Below are positions 1 through 9,500 of a stretch of 64,000 nt of DNA, one piece after another. The DNA comes from Chitinophaga caeni (GTDB taxonomy: Bacteria; Bacteroidota; Bacteroidia; Chitinophagales; Chitinophagaceae), in NCBI RefSeq assembly GCF_002557795.1, contig NZ_CP023777.1, forward strand, positions 3,543,001-3,607,000. Reading direction: 5' to 3'. A program made the position numbers and the translations under genes. The notes under the pieces are model-generated. The model ran no database searches and was not told the origin of the DNA. It was given only the letters and a program-made list of their open reading frames with translations. Within the stretch, counting starts at the first letter, position 1, and each line of letters opens with the position of its first letter.

Positions 1-1
1 T

Positions 2-901
2 CAAGATCGTGAAGGTAATTATTGGTTTGGAAGTCATGAAGAAGGTGTAAGTGTTTATAATGGGATATCATTTGAATACTTTACCACCCATGACGGTTTA
101 CCAGGTAATCAAATCCGTTCAATCCAGGAAGATAATAATGACAAAATTTGGATTGGAACTTCAAATGGAGCAAGTGTGTATGACAAAGGAACTTTTACTA
201 ATTATTCGACTAAAGCCAACGAACCAAAATATGACTGGAATAAAACCATTGGGGATTTGTGGTTTTATGCTGTCGAAGAAGGCGGGATAAACCGTTTTGA
301 TGGAAACAATATGAACTATCTGATTTTTCCAAAACCTAAAAATGAAACCCCTGATAATTCTTATGGCGTAACGGGTATCTCGAAAGATAAAGACGGTAAC
401 GTTTGGATTGCAACCTATGCAGCACTATTTAACTATGATGGTAAAATGGTAACTATTTTTGACCATAAAACCTTAAAACTTAAAGATAATGAGCTTCTGC
501 ATATAAGAAGTGTATTAGCAGATTCAAAAGGTCGAATTTGGATAGGAAATAATGGGATTGGCGTTTTGCTAATGGAAGGTAATTCAATCATAAATTTTTC
601 TGAAAAGTATAATTTAATCCATCCGGCAAGCACAAGAAGAGGAGATAAATCACCACGGGGCACTCTTGAACACGTTTTTGCCATTGAAGAAGATTCTGAA
701 GGAAACATTTGGTTTGGAGATCGAGATTCAGGAGCTTGGAAATATGACGGTAAAAAGTTGACAAACTATTCAATTAGTGAAAAACTATCTAACCCGATGA
801 TTTGGAGCATTTATGAAGACCAAGACAAGAACTTGCTTTTTGGAATGGCAGCAGGAGGTGTTTATAAATTCAACGGGAAAACTTTTGTTAAACAATTTTA
901 A
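2..901 (+). CDS. Two-component-regulator-type beta-propeller protein, 5' truncated by window edge
   Basis: The reading frame is open from base 2, so the gene begins outside the window; about 299 C-terminal residues are present. It is built from repeated blades of the form DxxGNxWFG / DSKGRIWIG / DSEGNIWFG followed by a YDGK or FNGK turn, which is the Reg_prop (two-component regulator propeller) signature. Such propellers are normally the periplasmic ligand-sensing part of hybrid histidine kinases. Here the protein stops directly after a blade (ending KTFVKQF) with no membrane segment, kinase or HTH domain, so it is a stand-alone propeller or one with its other domains N-terminal. It looks more AT-rich than the AraC gene that follows. 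Family call is solid; ligand and partner are unknown. Confidence 0.8.
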   Translation, partial: QDREGNYWFGSHEEGVSVYNGISFEYFTTHDGLPGNQIRSIQEDNNDKIWIGTSNGASVYDKGTFTNYSTKANEPKYDWNKTIGDLWFYAVEEGGINRFDGNNMNYLIFPKPKNETPDNSYGVTGISKDKDGNVWIATYAALFNYDGKMVTIFDHKTLKLKDNELLHIRSVLADSKGRIWIGNNGIGVLLMEGNSIINFSEKYNLIHPASTRRGDKSPRGTLEHVFAIEEDSEGNIWFGDRDSGAWKYDGKKLTNYSISEKLSNPMIWSIYEDQDKNLLFGMAAGGVYKFNGKTFVKQF

Positions 902-1088
902 AAATACGAGCGCACAATAGCAGTTTGACATAATTACCATACTAATCCTTGCCAATACCCAACGGCAGCGGCATACAACATTGAAACATATTACGCAAAT
1001 GCCCCGGATGTTCCCAAGCAATTGCATCATTGGCAAAGAATATTCAACAATATATTTTTCGACAAATTTGAAATAAGGACACGATATC

Positions 1089-1928
1089 ATGATCAGGGAG
1101 TTTAACGATTCAAATACCGCGGGTAGATTTATCATGCATGTAAATAATGAATTTTTACATGGGCTGGGGATGCGCGATGAAGTACCGCAGACGATCAATA
1201 CATTCGTTTATAACAAGGGGGAGGAGCAAACGGTTACCATTGATGAGATAAATTATAAAATGCCATCTAAATCCATTTTACCCTTAGTCTCCAACCAGCA
1301 TTTTTCATTCGAGCACCCGGCAGCATTATTAGCTTGGCAGTTTAACCGGGAATTTTATTGCATCTTGGATCATGACGCGGAGGTAGGTTGCGTCGGCTTC
1401 CTGTTTTACGGGATACATCACCCGATGTTCATATTGCTAGGGGAGAAGGAAGTCCGCGACATGGCGCAGTTGGAACAAACTTTTGGCGATGAATGGCAAT
1501 TCAAGGATAAGTTTCAAGGGGAAATGCTGCGTACCCTGCTGAAGCGCCTCATTATAAAAGCCACCAGGGTAGCGAAAGAGCAATGTGACGATTACCGTGA
1601 TTTACCAGATGATAAGTTGGATATTGTCAGGAAGTTTAGTTTAATCCTGGAAGGGAATTTCCGCAAGGAGCACGGCGTTAAGTTTTATGCGGATGGTTTG
1701 AATAAATCCCCGAAAACATTGACCAACTTATTCGCTTTACTGAACCAACAATCTCCCTCCAAATTGATTCAGAACAGGATTATACTGGAAGCTAAAAGGT
1801 ACTTGCATTACACGGATAAATCTGCGAAGGAAATCGCCTATGAATTAGGCTTTGAAAGCCCGGCACATTTCAGTAAATTTTTTAAATCATATGCCGGGGA
1901 TAATATTTCTTCTTTCAGGAAAAAGTAA
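1089..1928 (+). CDS. AraC/XylS-family transcriptional regulator
   Basis: 279 residues with the standard two-part layout. The N-terminal ~150 residues are a cupin-like sensory region. The C-terminal ~85 residues hold the double helix-turn-helix: a first HTH around YADGLNKSPKTLTNLF and the second with the family signature AKEIAYELGFESPAHFSKFFK. Start at the ATG at 1089, shortly after an AT-rich leader (902-1088) in which I found no gene or clear promoter. It converges on the NAD(P)-binding reductase gene at 1987-2637, and such AraC/reductase pairs are common, so it may control that gene; this is inference. The inducer cannot be read from the sequence. Confidence 0.9.
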   Translation: MIREFNDSNTAGRFIMHVNNEFLHGLGMRDEVPQTINTFVYNKGEEQTVTIDEINYKMPSKSILPLVSNQHFSFEHPAALLAWQFNREFYCILDHDAEVGCVGFLFYGIHHPMFILLGEKEVRDMAQLEQTFGDEWQFKDKFQGEMLRTLLKRLIIKATRVAKEQCDDYRDLPDDKLDIVRKFSLILEGNFRKEHGVKFYADGLNKSPKTLTNLFALLNQQSPSKLIQNRIILEAKRYLHYTDKSAKEIAYELGFESPAHFSKFFKSYAGDNISSFRKK

Positions 1929-1946
1929 CGGGCTAAGGTCATAAAA

Positions 1947-1969
1947 TATCCCCCGGGGAGCGGGGGATA
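1947..1969. terminator. Hairpin terminator between convergent genes
   Basis: An 8-bp perfect stem (TATCCCCC at 1947-1954, GGGGGATA at 1962-1969) with a 7-base loop lies between the stop codons of the AraC and reductase genes. On the minus strand it is followed by TTTTATG; on the plus strand a T-run comes only at 1982-1986. It probably serves both directions. Confidence 0.65.
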
Positions 1970-1986
1970 CCGGTTAGTTCCTGTTT

Positions 1987-2637
1987 TTAATATGCAACGG
2001 TAAATCGTTGCCGAATATGTTTAGGATTTTCAATTTCGTCCACGATAGCCACCGCTAAGTCATCTACGGTAATCCAACTACGTTGTTCATCGTTAAATAC
2101 CGGATTTTCTAAACCGCTGCGGTAAGCGCCTGTACGTTTCCTTTCAATGCCGTGATGCATCTCGATCGCCGGGCTTAAAAATGTCCAATCCAGCACAGCT
2201 TCCTTCCTTAATTCGTTTAAATAATCGCGTGCCGCCAATGCCCCGGCCTTAAATGCCTCGGGGAATCCTGGGCTATCTACCAGTTGCTGACCATCGATAT
2301 ATAAACTACCGGCGCCACCAACAGTTAATATTCTTTTTACGCCGGCCTGTTTCGTTGCTTCCTGTATGCTCCCGGAGCCCCTGAGAAAGTCATCGTAAAT
2401 GTTAGGGTTATTCCAACCACTGTTAAACGTATTGATCACTGCATCGTGCCCTTTCAAAACTTGGGCAAGCCTTGCCGTATCGTAAACATCGGCTGGAACT
2501 TTAGTCAAATTAGAACTATCTAGTCCTAGTTTATCTACATTCCTGGCTATCGCGGTTACCTCGTGGCCGCGATTCAGTAATTCATTTAAAACCGTGTTTC
2601 CAACAAAGCCGGAGGCTCCGATTAACGCTATTTTCAT
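1987..2637 (-). CDS. NAD(P)-binding NmrA/SDR-type reductase
   Basis: 216 residues beginning with the Rossmann nucleotide-binding motif GASGFVG (residues 7-13, GxxGxxG), followed by the acidic/basic turn after strand 2 (AIARNVDKL) and a DAVINTF segment after strand 4. This fits the atypical short-chain dehydrogenase group that includes NmrA-like and YwnB-like proteins (NAD(P)H-binding, PF13460 type), cytoplasmic enzymes that reduce quinones or flavins or act as redox sensors. Length is normal for the group. A SDR-type YxxxK active site is not evident, as is usual here. It has its own promoter and a palindrome at the start point (see 2667-2720). Substrate not predictable. Confidence 0.85.
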   Translation of the reverse strand: MKIALIGASGFVGNTVLNELLNRGHEVTAIARNVDKLGLDSSNLTKVPADVYDTARLAQVLKGHDAVINTFNSGWNNPNIYDDFLRGSGSIQEATKQAGVKRILTVGGAGSLYIDGQQLVDSPGFPEAFKAGALAARDYLNELRKEAVLDWTFLSPAIEMHHGIERKRTGAYRSGLENPVFNDEQRSWITVDDLAVAIVDEIENPKHIRQRFTVAY

Positions 2638-2666
2638 ACCTGGTATATTTGTTCTGTAAAAAATAA

Positions 2667-2689
2667 ACTGTAATATTAAAAATTACAGT
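2667..2689. promoter_or_regulatory. Perfect inverted repeat, probable operator of the reductase gene
   Basis: ACTGTAAT at 2667-2674 and ATTACAGT at 2682-2689 form a perfect 8-bp inverted repeat with a 7-base spacer. It sits immediately downstream of the predicted -7 box (2691-2698, minus strand), where a bound repressor would cover the transcription start. A further CTGTAA lies at 2654-2659. HxlR/MarR-type redox regulators bind palindromes of this size; the cognate protein is not identifiable here. Confidence 0.55.
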
Positions 2690-2690
2690 A

Positions 2691-2720
2691 CAAAAGTAAA
2701 TAGATAAATCTGATTGACAA
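2691..2720 (-). promoter_or_regulatory. Bacteroidota-type promoter for the reductase gene
   Basis: Read on the minus strand, TTG (2718-2720) is followed after exactly 19 bases by TACTTTTG (2691-2698). This matches the Bacteroidota sigma-70 consensus TTG-N19-TAnnTTTG perfectly. The start codon at 2637 is about 50 bases beyond the expected start point. The rest of the spacer up to 2994 is AT-rich, and I saw no second gene in it. Confidence 0.7.
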
Positions 2721-2994
2721 AAAAATTTTTTATTTACCTAGTACTAAACACTTCATGAAGCGTCTGGTTTGTAGCAGTTTGAATATCAATGTGAAAAACT
2801 GTCTGAATACAGCTAACTGATAAGGAAAAATATATCTGTGGAACTTAATTTCCTGCCAAATTGAAAATTTTTACAATATTTTGCAGGGATCTTTCTATTT
2901 TAGCTCCCGATTGCCGTTCCAAAATCGTCAGCCAAATTTTAACCGCTTTATTTCGATAAACCCCATTAACACTTACTGAAAGTGCAAATTATAT

Positions 2995-4137
2995 ATGGAT
3001 AGAAGTCACCGTAGAACATTCTTGCGGCAAGCGGCCATCATTGGCGCTGGATTCACGTTATTACCAACAACTGTTACCAAGTCAAAGGAGAAGTTGCGTG
3101 TAGGAATAATCGGTTTAGGGCAGGAGGGGTTATTACATTTTAATAATGCTTCCTTGCATCCAGGGATCGAAATCACCGCTTTGTGCGATCTTAATCCTGC
3201 AACCTTGAATGATGCAGTAACCGTTCTAAAAAAGAATAGCGCACGAACTTATGCCGGATCAACTGATGCTTACCTGCAACTATTACAACAACAAAATGTA
3301 GATGCTGTTATCATCGCTAGTCCTAAGGAATTTCATTTCAGGATGATCATGGAGGCTTGGAAAGCCGGGAAGCAAGTAGCTGTTGCCGGTATCTTGGCCG
3401 GCTCCGTTGATGAGCATTTAAAATTATTGCATGCTTCCGAAAAGTATAATAAGCAATTATTCATTTTAAACAGGGGCTGGTCGATAGGTAAAAACTTACA
3501 TGAACAGCGCACGCTGCCTGCTAAGATCGGTAGGGTGACTTCTGCTAAGATTGGCGCCCACCTGGATTATATCGATACCTATCATGCTGCCTACCCGTCT
3601 GCCAGTTTACTGGATATTGCCAGGTTAATGGGCATTTCGGGAGACAATCATTTCTCCAATATGGAGATTTATTCGCCCGGGAGATATGAAGTGCTTCGTT
3701 TACAGGTTGATAAAAAGGGGATATTAAGGACAAAAATAGATGCTGAAAAAGTAACGATGGCCAAGCTCACGACGGCTACAGGGCAAGAAATCCAGGTGCA
3801 ACTAAATAATTCTGATAAAAATCCTTTCACCGTGGGTACGGTTATCCGTGGTGAAGACGGTTTTTGGATGAAGGATTTAAAACAACTCGTTCTTCACGAA
3901 GGTTGGGTGCAGCAGGATTATCAATTAACCCATACGGATATTCGTAAGAATGATAAAGCAACGGATTGGGCTATGTATAGCGCGTTAGATGATTTTTACC
4001 GGCTAGCATTTAGCGGTAAAACAGATTTGGCGATGAACAGGCTGCTGATTAACTGTAGCTTGGTGGAAACTCATTTGCATCATTGCAAGGAGGAATACGG
4101 ATTGAAAGTAGCATTACCTAACACTTTTTTAGCTTGA
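2995..4137 (+). CDS. Tat-exported Gfo/Idh/MocA-like protein with degenerate active site
   Basis: 380 residues. The N-terminus carries a twin-arginine signal (HRRTFLR, residues 5-11, then a hydrophobic stretch), and a dinucleotide-binding GLGQEG follows (residues 40-45), typical of Gfo/Idh/MocA sugar oxidoreductases. The family's catalytic EKP motif, expected after WKAGKQV around residues 130-133, reads VAGI, so the catalytic lysine is absent. The later G-x-x-D-x-x-x-H segment is also altered (SLLDIARLM). It may therefore bind a nucleotide or sugar without classic catalysis. It heads a close-packed plus-strand operon: the next gene starts 7 bp after its stop, using AAGGA around the stop codon as ribosome-binding site. 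Family certain; activity doubtful. Confidence 0.8.
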   Translation: MDRSHRRTFLRQAAIIGAGFTLLPTTVTKSKEKLRVGIIGLGQEGLLHFNNASLHPGIEITALCDLNPATLNDAVTVLKKNSARTYAGSTDAYLQLLQQQNVDAVIIASPKEFHFRMIMEAWKAGKQVAVAGILAGSVDEHLKLLHASEKYNKQLFILNRGWSIGKNLHEQRTLPAKIGRVTSAKIGAHLDYIDTYHAAYPSASLLDIARLMGISGDNHFSNMEIYSPGRYEVLRLQVDKKGILRTKIDAEKVTMAKLTTATGQEIQVQLNNSDKNPFTVGTVIRGEDGFWMKDLKQLVLHEGWVQQDYQLTHTDIRKNDKATDWAMYSALDDFYRLAFSGKTDLAMNRLLINCSLVETHLHHCKEEYGLKVALPNTFLA

Positions 4138-4144
4138 AGGATTT

Positions 4145-4738
4145 ATGAATGAATTTATAGGTGTGATCATCATGTTTGCAGGGAATTTCGATATGAGGAA
4201 TTTAGTCAGCGCAAATGGAAGTCTTTTAGCGATAGCAAGCAATTCCGCACTTTATGCAATTTTTGGTACAGCGTACGGTGGTGATGGTAGGAGCACGTTT
4301 GCTATTCCAGACTTAAGGGGACGCTGCATGTTGAGTGCGGGAAGCAATATTGGTGGTAGCTATTATCAATTAGGTCAACTTGGTGGTGCTGAAACCGTAA
4401 CATTAGTTACCAACGAAATCCCTATGCATCAACATACACTGTCGAATTCTACATTCAGGCAGCCGGTGACGAGTGGGGAAGGCACGGTGGGCAACCTGCA
4501 AACAGGTAGTTTACCCGCATCGGTACCACGGATTAAAGGTAGTGGCACCGGTATGTTGGATATTAATATGTATGCGGAAGCCGCTGGCAATGAAAGCGCC
4601 TATTTGAGGGCTGCTGAAACAGGTATAGTGCCGGATTTAACAATGATGGGTGCTAGCCAGGCGCATTATAACATGGCACCGTACCTGGCTTTGAACCTGC
4701 AAGTAGTTCTTGTGGGGGATTTCCCGGCACGGGGATAA
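4145..4738 (+). CDS. Phage tail-collar (microcystin-dependent-protein type) protein 1
   Basis: 197 residues of the phage Tail Collar family (PF07484), also called MdpB-like. The N-terminal collar is clear: a start of the type EFIGVIIMFAGNFD, then LLAIASNSALYAIFGTAYGGDG and FAIPDLRGRCM. A GGAETVTL..NEIPMHQHTL segment follows, and the C-terminus ends in APYLALNLQVVLVGDFPARG, equivalent to the family's QPYLALNYCIA.G.FPSR. In phages the domain sits in short tail fibres; in Bacteroidota it occurs as small chromosomal genes of unknown role. No signal peptide is visible. It is the first of two tandem paralogues in an operon with a giant adhesin. Confidence 0.85.
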   Translation: MNEFIGVIIMFAGNFDMRNLVSANGSLLAIASNSALYAIFGTAYGGDGRSTFAIPDLRGRCMLSAGSNIGGSYYQLGQLGGAETVTLVTNEIPMHQHTLSNSTFRQPVTSGEGTVGNLQTGSLPASVPRIKGSGTGMLDINMYAEAAGNESAYLRAAETGIVPDLTMMGASQAHYNMAPYLALNLQVVLVGDFPARG

Positions 4739-4775
4739 TTTATTGGTTTATATGTAAGGTTTATAATTCGATACA

Positions 4776-5360
4776 ATGGATGAGGTTTTAGCAATTATAA
4801 AAATTTTCGGAGGTAATTACGCACCTACTAATTTTATGTTCTGTCAAGGCCAGTTGCTGGCGATAAATTCTAACGAGGTGCTGTATGCAATAATCGGCAA
4901 CACTTATGGCGGTAATGGCGTAACAACTTTCCAATTGCCTGATTTGAGGGGAAGGACGCCTATCGGCCAGGGACAAGGCCCAGGTTTAACAAATCGGACG
5001 TTAGGGGAAAGGTCAGGTGCGGAAACGGTGACCCTATTATTGAACCAGATGCCGGCGCATACGCATGGAGTTATGAATGTATCAGCAAAACTGCCCGTAT
5101 CTTCAGCCACGGGAACATCAAATATTCCGGGCGATAATAAAGTATTGGCTTCCATTCCAAGAGTGGGTAGTGGCCCTACGGCAAGGCCGGTATTGGCATA
5201 TGCCGAAGCTGGTGCAACTGCGGATACTTATTTACAAGGCGGATCTGTACAAGCGACTGTTAATACGACTGGGGGTAATCAACCGCATAATAACATGCAG
5301 CCGTACCTTACTTTAAATTTTATTATTTGCACGGTAGGACTATTTCCAAGTAGGGCATAA
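4776..5360 (+). CDS. Phage tail-collar (microcystin-dependent-protein type) protein 2
   Basis: 194 residues, a paralogue of the preceding gene. The collar core is closer to the family norm here: MDEVLAIIKIFGGNYAPTNF at the start, then FCQGQLLAINSNEVLYAIIG, TFQLPDLRGRTPIGQGQGPG, LLNQMPAHTHGV and a C-terminal QPYLTLNFIICTVGLFPSR. The H-x-H pair in the AHTH segment is conserved in both copies. The 37-bp gap to the first copy and 18-bp gap to the next gene indicate one transcript. Possible roles are a trimeric fibre-like surface structure or a chaperone for the adhesin encoded downstream; neither can be decided from sequence. Confidence 0.87.
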   Translation: MDEVLAIIKIFGGNYAPTNFMFCQGQLLAINSNEVLYAIIGNTYGGNGVTTFQLPDLRGRTPIGQGQGPGLTNRTLGERSGAETVTLLLNQMPAHTHGVMNVSAKLPVSSATGTSNIPGDNKVLASIPRVGSGPTARPVLAYAEAGATADTYLQGGSVQATVNTTGGNQPHNNMQPYLTLNFIICTVGLFPSRA

Positions 5361-5378
5361 GCTATTAGATTTGAAACA

Positions 5379-6548
5379 ATGCAACGACCGATAAAAATAG
5401 GATTCTTAACTCCTTATTCAAGCGTGTACCCTTATTATCACCATCACATTACCACGGCATGGATGATAGGGATGGGTGTAACTGCGCCTCAAAATAGTCC
5501 CCTGCAATTCATTTACGAATACGCGGGCAACGGTAGTATGCGCATGACGCAACAAGCCATCAAGAAATTACAATTTATAGATCAAGTAGACGTTTTCTCC
5601 GGACTAATCAGTTACAAAGCTTTACCGGAAATATTTTCATTTATTGATAAGCAACATAGACCTTCATTCTTTTTTGATATGGGGGAATATATTCCTTCTG
5701 CTAAGCATTTAAACCCTAATACCTTTTTAGCATCCCATCAACTGTGGCAATCCCAATTCGCACTCGGCCATTGGGCACAAAAACAATTTGGTGATGCGGG
5801 TCACATCGTATTGCCTTTGTATGAATCAGGCTACCATTTGAATAGCGCTTTCACTAACGGCGCCCAAGCCGCTGGTGGAACGGCGGTGCACCTCACCGTT
5901 TTACACGATTACCCCGGGCACCAACCGGGAACAGCCATTAATTATGAACCCTTTTTTGAATCGCTTGTAAAGACCCAACCTCCTTATGTACACGCGATCT
6001 TTAGCGGCAACCAGGGTACAGATTTCTTGAAACTTTGGATTTCCAAAGGTTTTCATAAGAAAATACCGCTGGTTGTTATCGAAACCATGGCATACGATGA
6101 TGTGTTGGCTGACATAGCCCATATCGATATGCAATTCTACTCTTCCATGATGTGGAATAGAGATGATGAAACTCCCCTTAACCAATCCTTCGTCAAACCC
6201 TTCGAACAATTAACAGGCCAAAAGGCCAACATTTATGCACTGCTTGGTTACGAAGCCGGCTTAGCTTGGAAAGAAGTGCTGCCCTATGCCTTGAAACAGG
6301 ATTGGAGCACCGTTACATCCTTGCTGCACCGTGAAGTAATCCAATCCCCGCGCGGGACCAGGAGCTTTTCTTTGGAATCCGGTAACGGTTTACCAAGTAC
6401 GCAGATTATCAAAGTAAATGTTGAATTTAACAAGACACAACGAATTATAGTTGAACAGGGAAAAGGGAAAATATTTGCCGACAAGGATTTCGAAAGTATA
6501 CATGAATACTCCGTTTCCGGGTGGCAGAACCCTTTCCTCTGCATATAA
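5379..6548 (+). CDS. Periplasmic-binding-protein-fold (type I) protein lacking a signal peptide
   Basis: 389 residues resembling amide/branched-chain amino-acid ABC substrate-binding proteins (Peripla_BP_6 type). It starts MQRPIKIGFLTPYSS, contains GHIVLPLYESGYHLNSAF, YVHAIFSGNQGTDFLKLW and YALLGYEAGLAWKEVL, and follows the alternating fold of that family throughout. The family normally has an export signal, but the protein begins directly with the first strand, so it would stay in the cytoplasm unless exported another way. No permease or ATPase gene is near. It lies 18 bp after the tail-collar gene and 11 bp before the giant adhesin, so it belongs functionally to that operon. Role unknown. 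Confidence 0.65.
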   Translation: MQRPIKIGFLTPYSSVYPYYHHHITTAWMIGMGVTAPQNSPLQFIYEYAGNGSMRMTQQAIKKLQFIDQVDVFSGLISYKALPEIFSFIDKQHRPSFFFDMGEYIPSAKHLNPNTFLASHQLWQSQFALGHWAQKQFGDAGHIVLPLYESGYHLNSAFTNGAQAAGGTAVHLTVLHDYPGHQPGTAINYEPFFESLVKTQPPYVHAIFSGNQGTDFLKLWISKGFHKKIPLVVIETMAYDDVLADIAHIDMQFYSSMMWNRDDETPLNQSFVKPFEQLTGQKANIYALLGYEAGLAWKEVLPYALKQDWSTVTSLLHREVIQSPRGTRSFSLESGNGLPSTQIIKVNVEFNKTQRIIVEQGKGKIFADKDFESIHEYSVSGWQNPFLCI

Positions 6549-6559
6549 CCTAGTTTGAC

Positions 6560-9500
6560 ATGACGAAAAAATTTACCCTGTACCGGCAGGTGTGGCTGAT
6601 TGTGCTCGGCTGCATCTTGTTGCCATTTGGTTTAAAGGCGCAATACTTGAAAACGCAAGTTGTCACGGGACAACATCTTACTTCCTTGGGAAAAGATGAT
6701 CAAGGCAACTTGTTGTACACGGATTACGATCCGGTATCAAACCTGTATTTTGCGGTTAAACTCGATCCTGCAAATTCCTCTTCCGTTAGCTCCACACCGG
6801 CAATTACATTTGACCCGGGCGGCGCTCCATTCGGTATCGTTTACAACGGGGGAAAGGCTTATATTAGCTCGATTGCCCAGGCTTTTTTCGAGTTTGACCC
6901 TTCCTCGGGCAGTATTAATCCGGTAAACTACAACGTAATTCAAGATTTTGTCAGCACATTAGCTATGACTCCGGAAGGTGATATGGTAGGGGTGGGTTTG
7001 GATGCTATCGGCGGCGGTACAGAATTCGTGCTAGTGAAATACCCATTACCAATTACGTCTTCTACTACTGGTACATTACTAAATATTGATAATGCCATAC
7101 CTGTTATCGCGAATGATTACTCGGTGCCATATGATATGGAAGTGAATGCCAACGGTGATATTTTCATCGTGGGATTAGTTACCGGGAAACAGGTCTTAAA
7201 ATACACCAGGGTTGCCCCTAATATTTATTCGAAGTCCATTTACTTGTCGGGTAACTATTACTCGGCATTAGCCTTAGATGATGATGGGGATATTTTTGTA
7301 ACGGAAAGTACCGATGGTACTAATTTCGATATTAAAAAATACGATGGCTCACTTACAGCGGCAACAACGCCCTTGGAATCATTGGGCGCCAATTTACACG
7401 GGGAGCTGGATTTAGTGAATAATTACTATGAACAACCGCATGGTATGGTTATCGTAAACGGGATTATTTATGTAAATGATGGCCCCAATGCTAGCGATGA
7501 ATATATCATGTACAGGTTTGCCCCCGATTTAAATATCACGAATTGGGGTACATTAGCGGCTACCGTGGGTAGTAATACCGATGTTGTACTGGAGGTTACT
7601 TTCGATAAAAATATCAGCGGACTTTCTGCTGCTAATTTCGAGATTACGAAAAATGATGTTTATAGAACAACGGTTACCAGTATAGAAGAATTAAGCCCCA
7701 GCCAATATAAAATTCATATCAATTCCGGCTATGGCAATTATAAATCCACACCCAGCGCCATCACGGGAAATTTCTCTGTTAAATTTGTAAATGGTGGTGG
7801 TATCACGGTGAGTAACCTGGCCTCTTTGGCAGACAGAACTGTTAATGTTACCAACGCCAGCCCGGTTTTAGGCGCTGCAACCTCTGCGCCTAGCTTTACG
7901 GAAGACGGTGCCGCAGTTAATATTACATCGATGGTAAACCTCTCCGATGATGCGGGTTTTGCCGGGACAATCACCGCTAAGATTACCACGAATTATGAAA
8001 CGGGAGATGATGTTTTATCTTTCGTGAATGATAATGCCACCTTGTACGGTTCATTAAGTAGTAGTTTTAACCCTTCAAACGGGGAATTGACCATTACACC
8101 TGCCGACTCGTCAGTCACCTTGGCCCAGGTAGCAGCGGCGATAGAAAATATTAAGTACAGTCATTCAGTTACAGAACCGGCATATACTTGGAAGTCGATC
8201 ACGGTGAGTTACACGGACTGGTTCGGTGCAGAATCGGTTTTTGTTGCTGGTATAAACATTGACATTGTAAATGATCCGCCTGTTTTAACTGCTCCAACTT
8301 TGGCAATCGATATGAACCAAGGCGATACCTACGACTTCTCCGCTACCCATCCTTTTAATATTACAGACCCTGATCTCGGAACCGGGAATATTCAGCTTAG
8401 TCTTACCGCGACCAATGGTAAACTGAGATTCGGAACCACGGGCGCGTTTAATACGACCCTGTCGGAGACGGGACTTTTATCTACCGTTCTTTCCCAATTG
8501 AATGCCCTGCAATTCCAACCTGATCCTTCTTATTACGGTACGGATGCAAAGATTTCTATAGAAGTTTCAGACTTGGGAAATACCGGCTCCGGTGGAGCGC
8601 AAACGGTTTCCGGCATTGTAAGCTTTAATATAAGTTCCGAAGTGGCAAGCGTTCAGAACATTTCGGTACTTCCTGCCAGCCCGGATTTATTCGGTACCGG
8701 TGACGCGGTAAATATCACCCTTACTTTTGATAAGGCGGTATCTGTGAATACGGCAGGTGGCACACCTTCAATTACAACGAATATTTTACCGGAAAGAGCC
8801 TTTACGTATTCGGGCGGATCGGGTAGCACCGTGCTGACTTTCAGCTATACGATCCAGGAAGGAGACAGTACCCTTGCTTTAGATGCCAAGGCAACCAATG
8901 CTTTGAATTTAAACGGTGGGGCCATAACGAATCTCGCGCAAACGGTGGAAGCGAATCTGACCTTGCCTACGATTGGCGGCGGCAACACGGTTTACCCCGC
9001 AAGATCAGTTAATATAGATGGTATCCGTCCGCATTTTGTTGAAGCTGCAATACCCGCTCCAGGTACTTATAAAGTAGGGGATCAGTTAGATATAACATTA
9101 TTTACAAACGAAGTTTTAAATAATAGCGCCGCTACTTCCCAATTGGAACTGAATGTGGGTGGCCAAACCAAGTACGCAACGCTGAACAGTGAAACCAATT
9201 CCGTTACGAACCATAATACGGCGCTTGTTTACCGCTACACGGTGCAAGCAAACGATCTTGACCTTGATGGTATAGCCATTGTTGGAATTGATATTCCATC
9301 GGTGGTGGATGCCGCGGGAAACGGGTTCCTAGCTGCCTCGTATTCGGTGATTCCTTCAACTGGCGGCATTTTGGTAGACGGCCTAGGCCCTAAAGTAATC
9401 AGCGTTGTATATCCTGCCGATAGTACCTACAAGATTGGCGATGTGCTGACTTTCGAAATGAAATTCGATGAAGAGATCAACAATGCGGCTACAGCTTCCT

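Noticed and set aside
785..1198. 137-residue minus-strand frame spanning the propeller end and AraC start
   Set aside because: It overlaps two real genes on the opposite strand and has no recognisable features.
4145..5360. Tail-collar genes as evidence of a prophage
   Set aside because: No other phage genes nearby; such genes are common as chromosomal loci in Bacteroidota and here share an operon with a T9SS adhesin.
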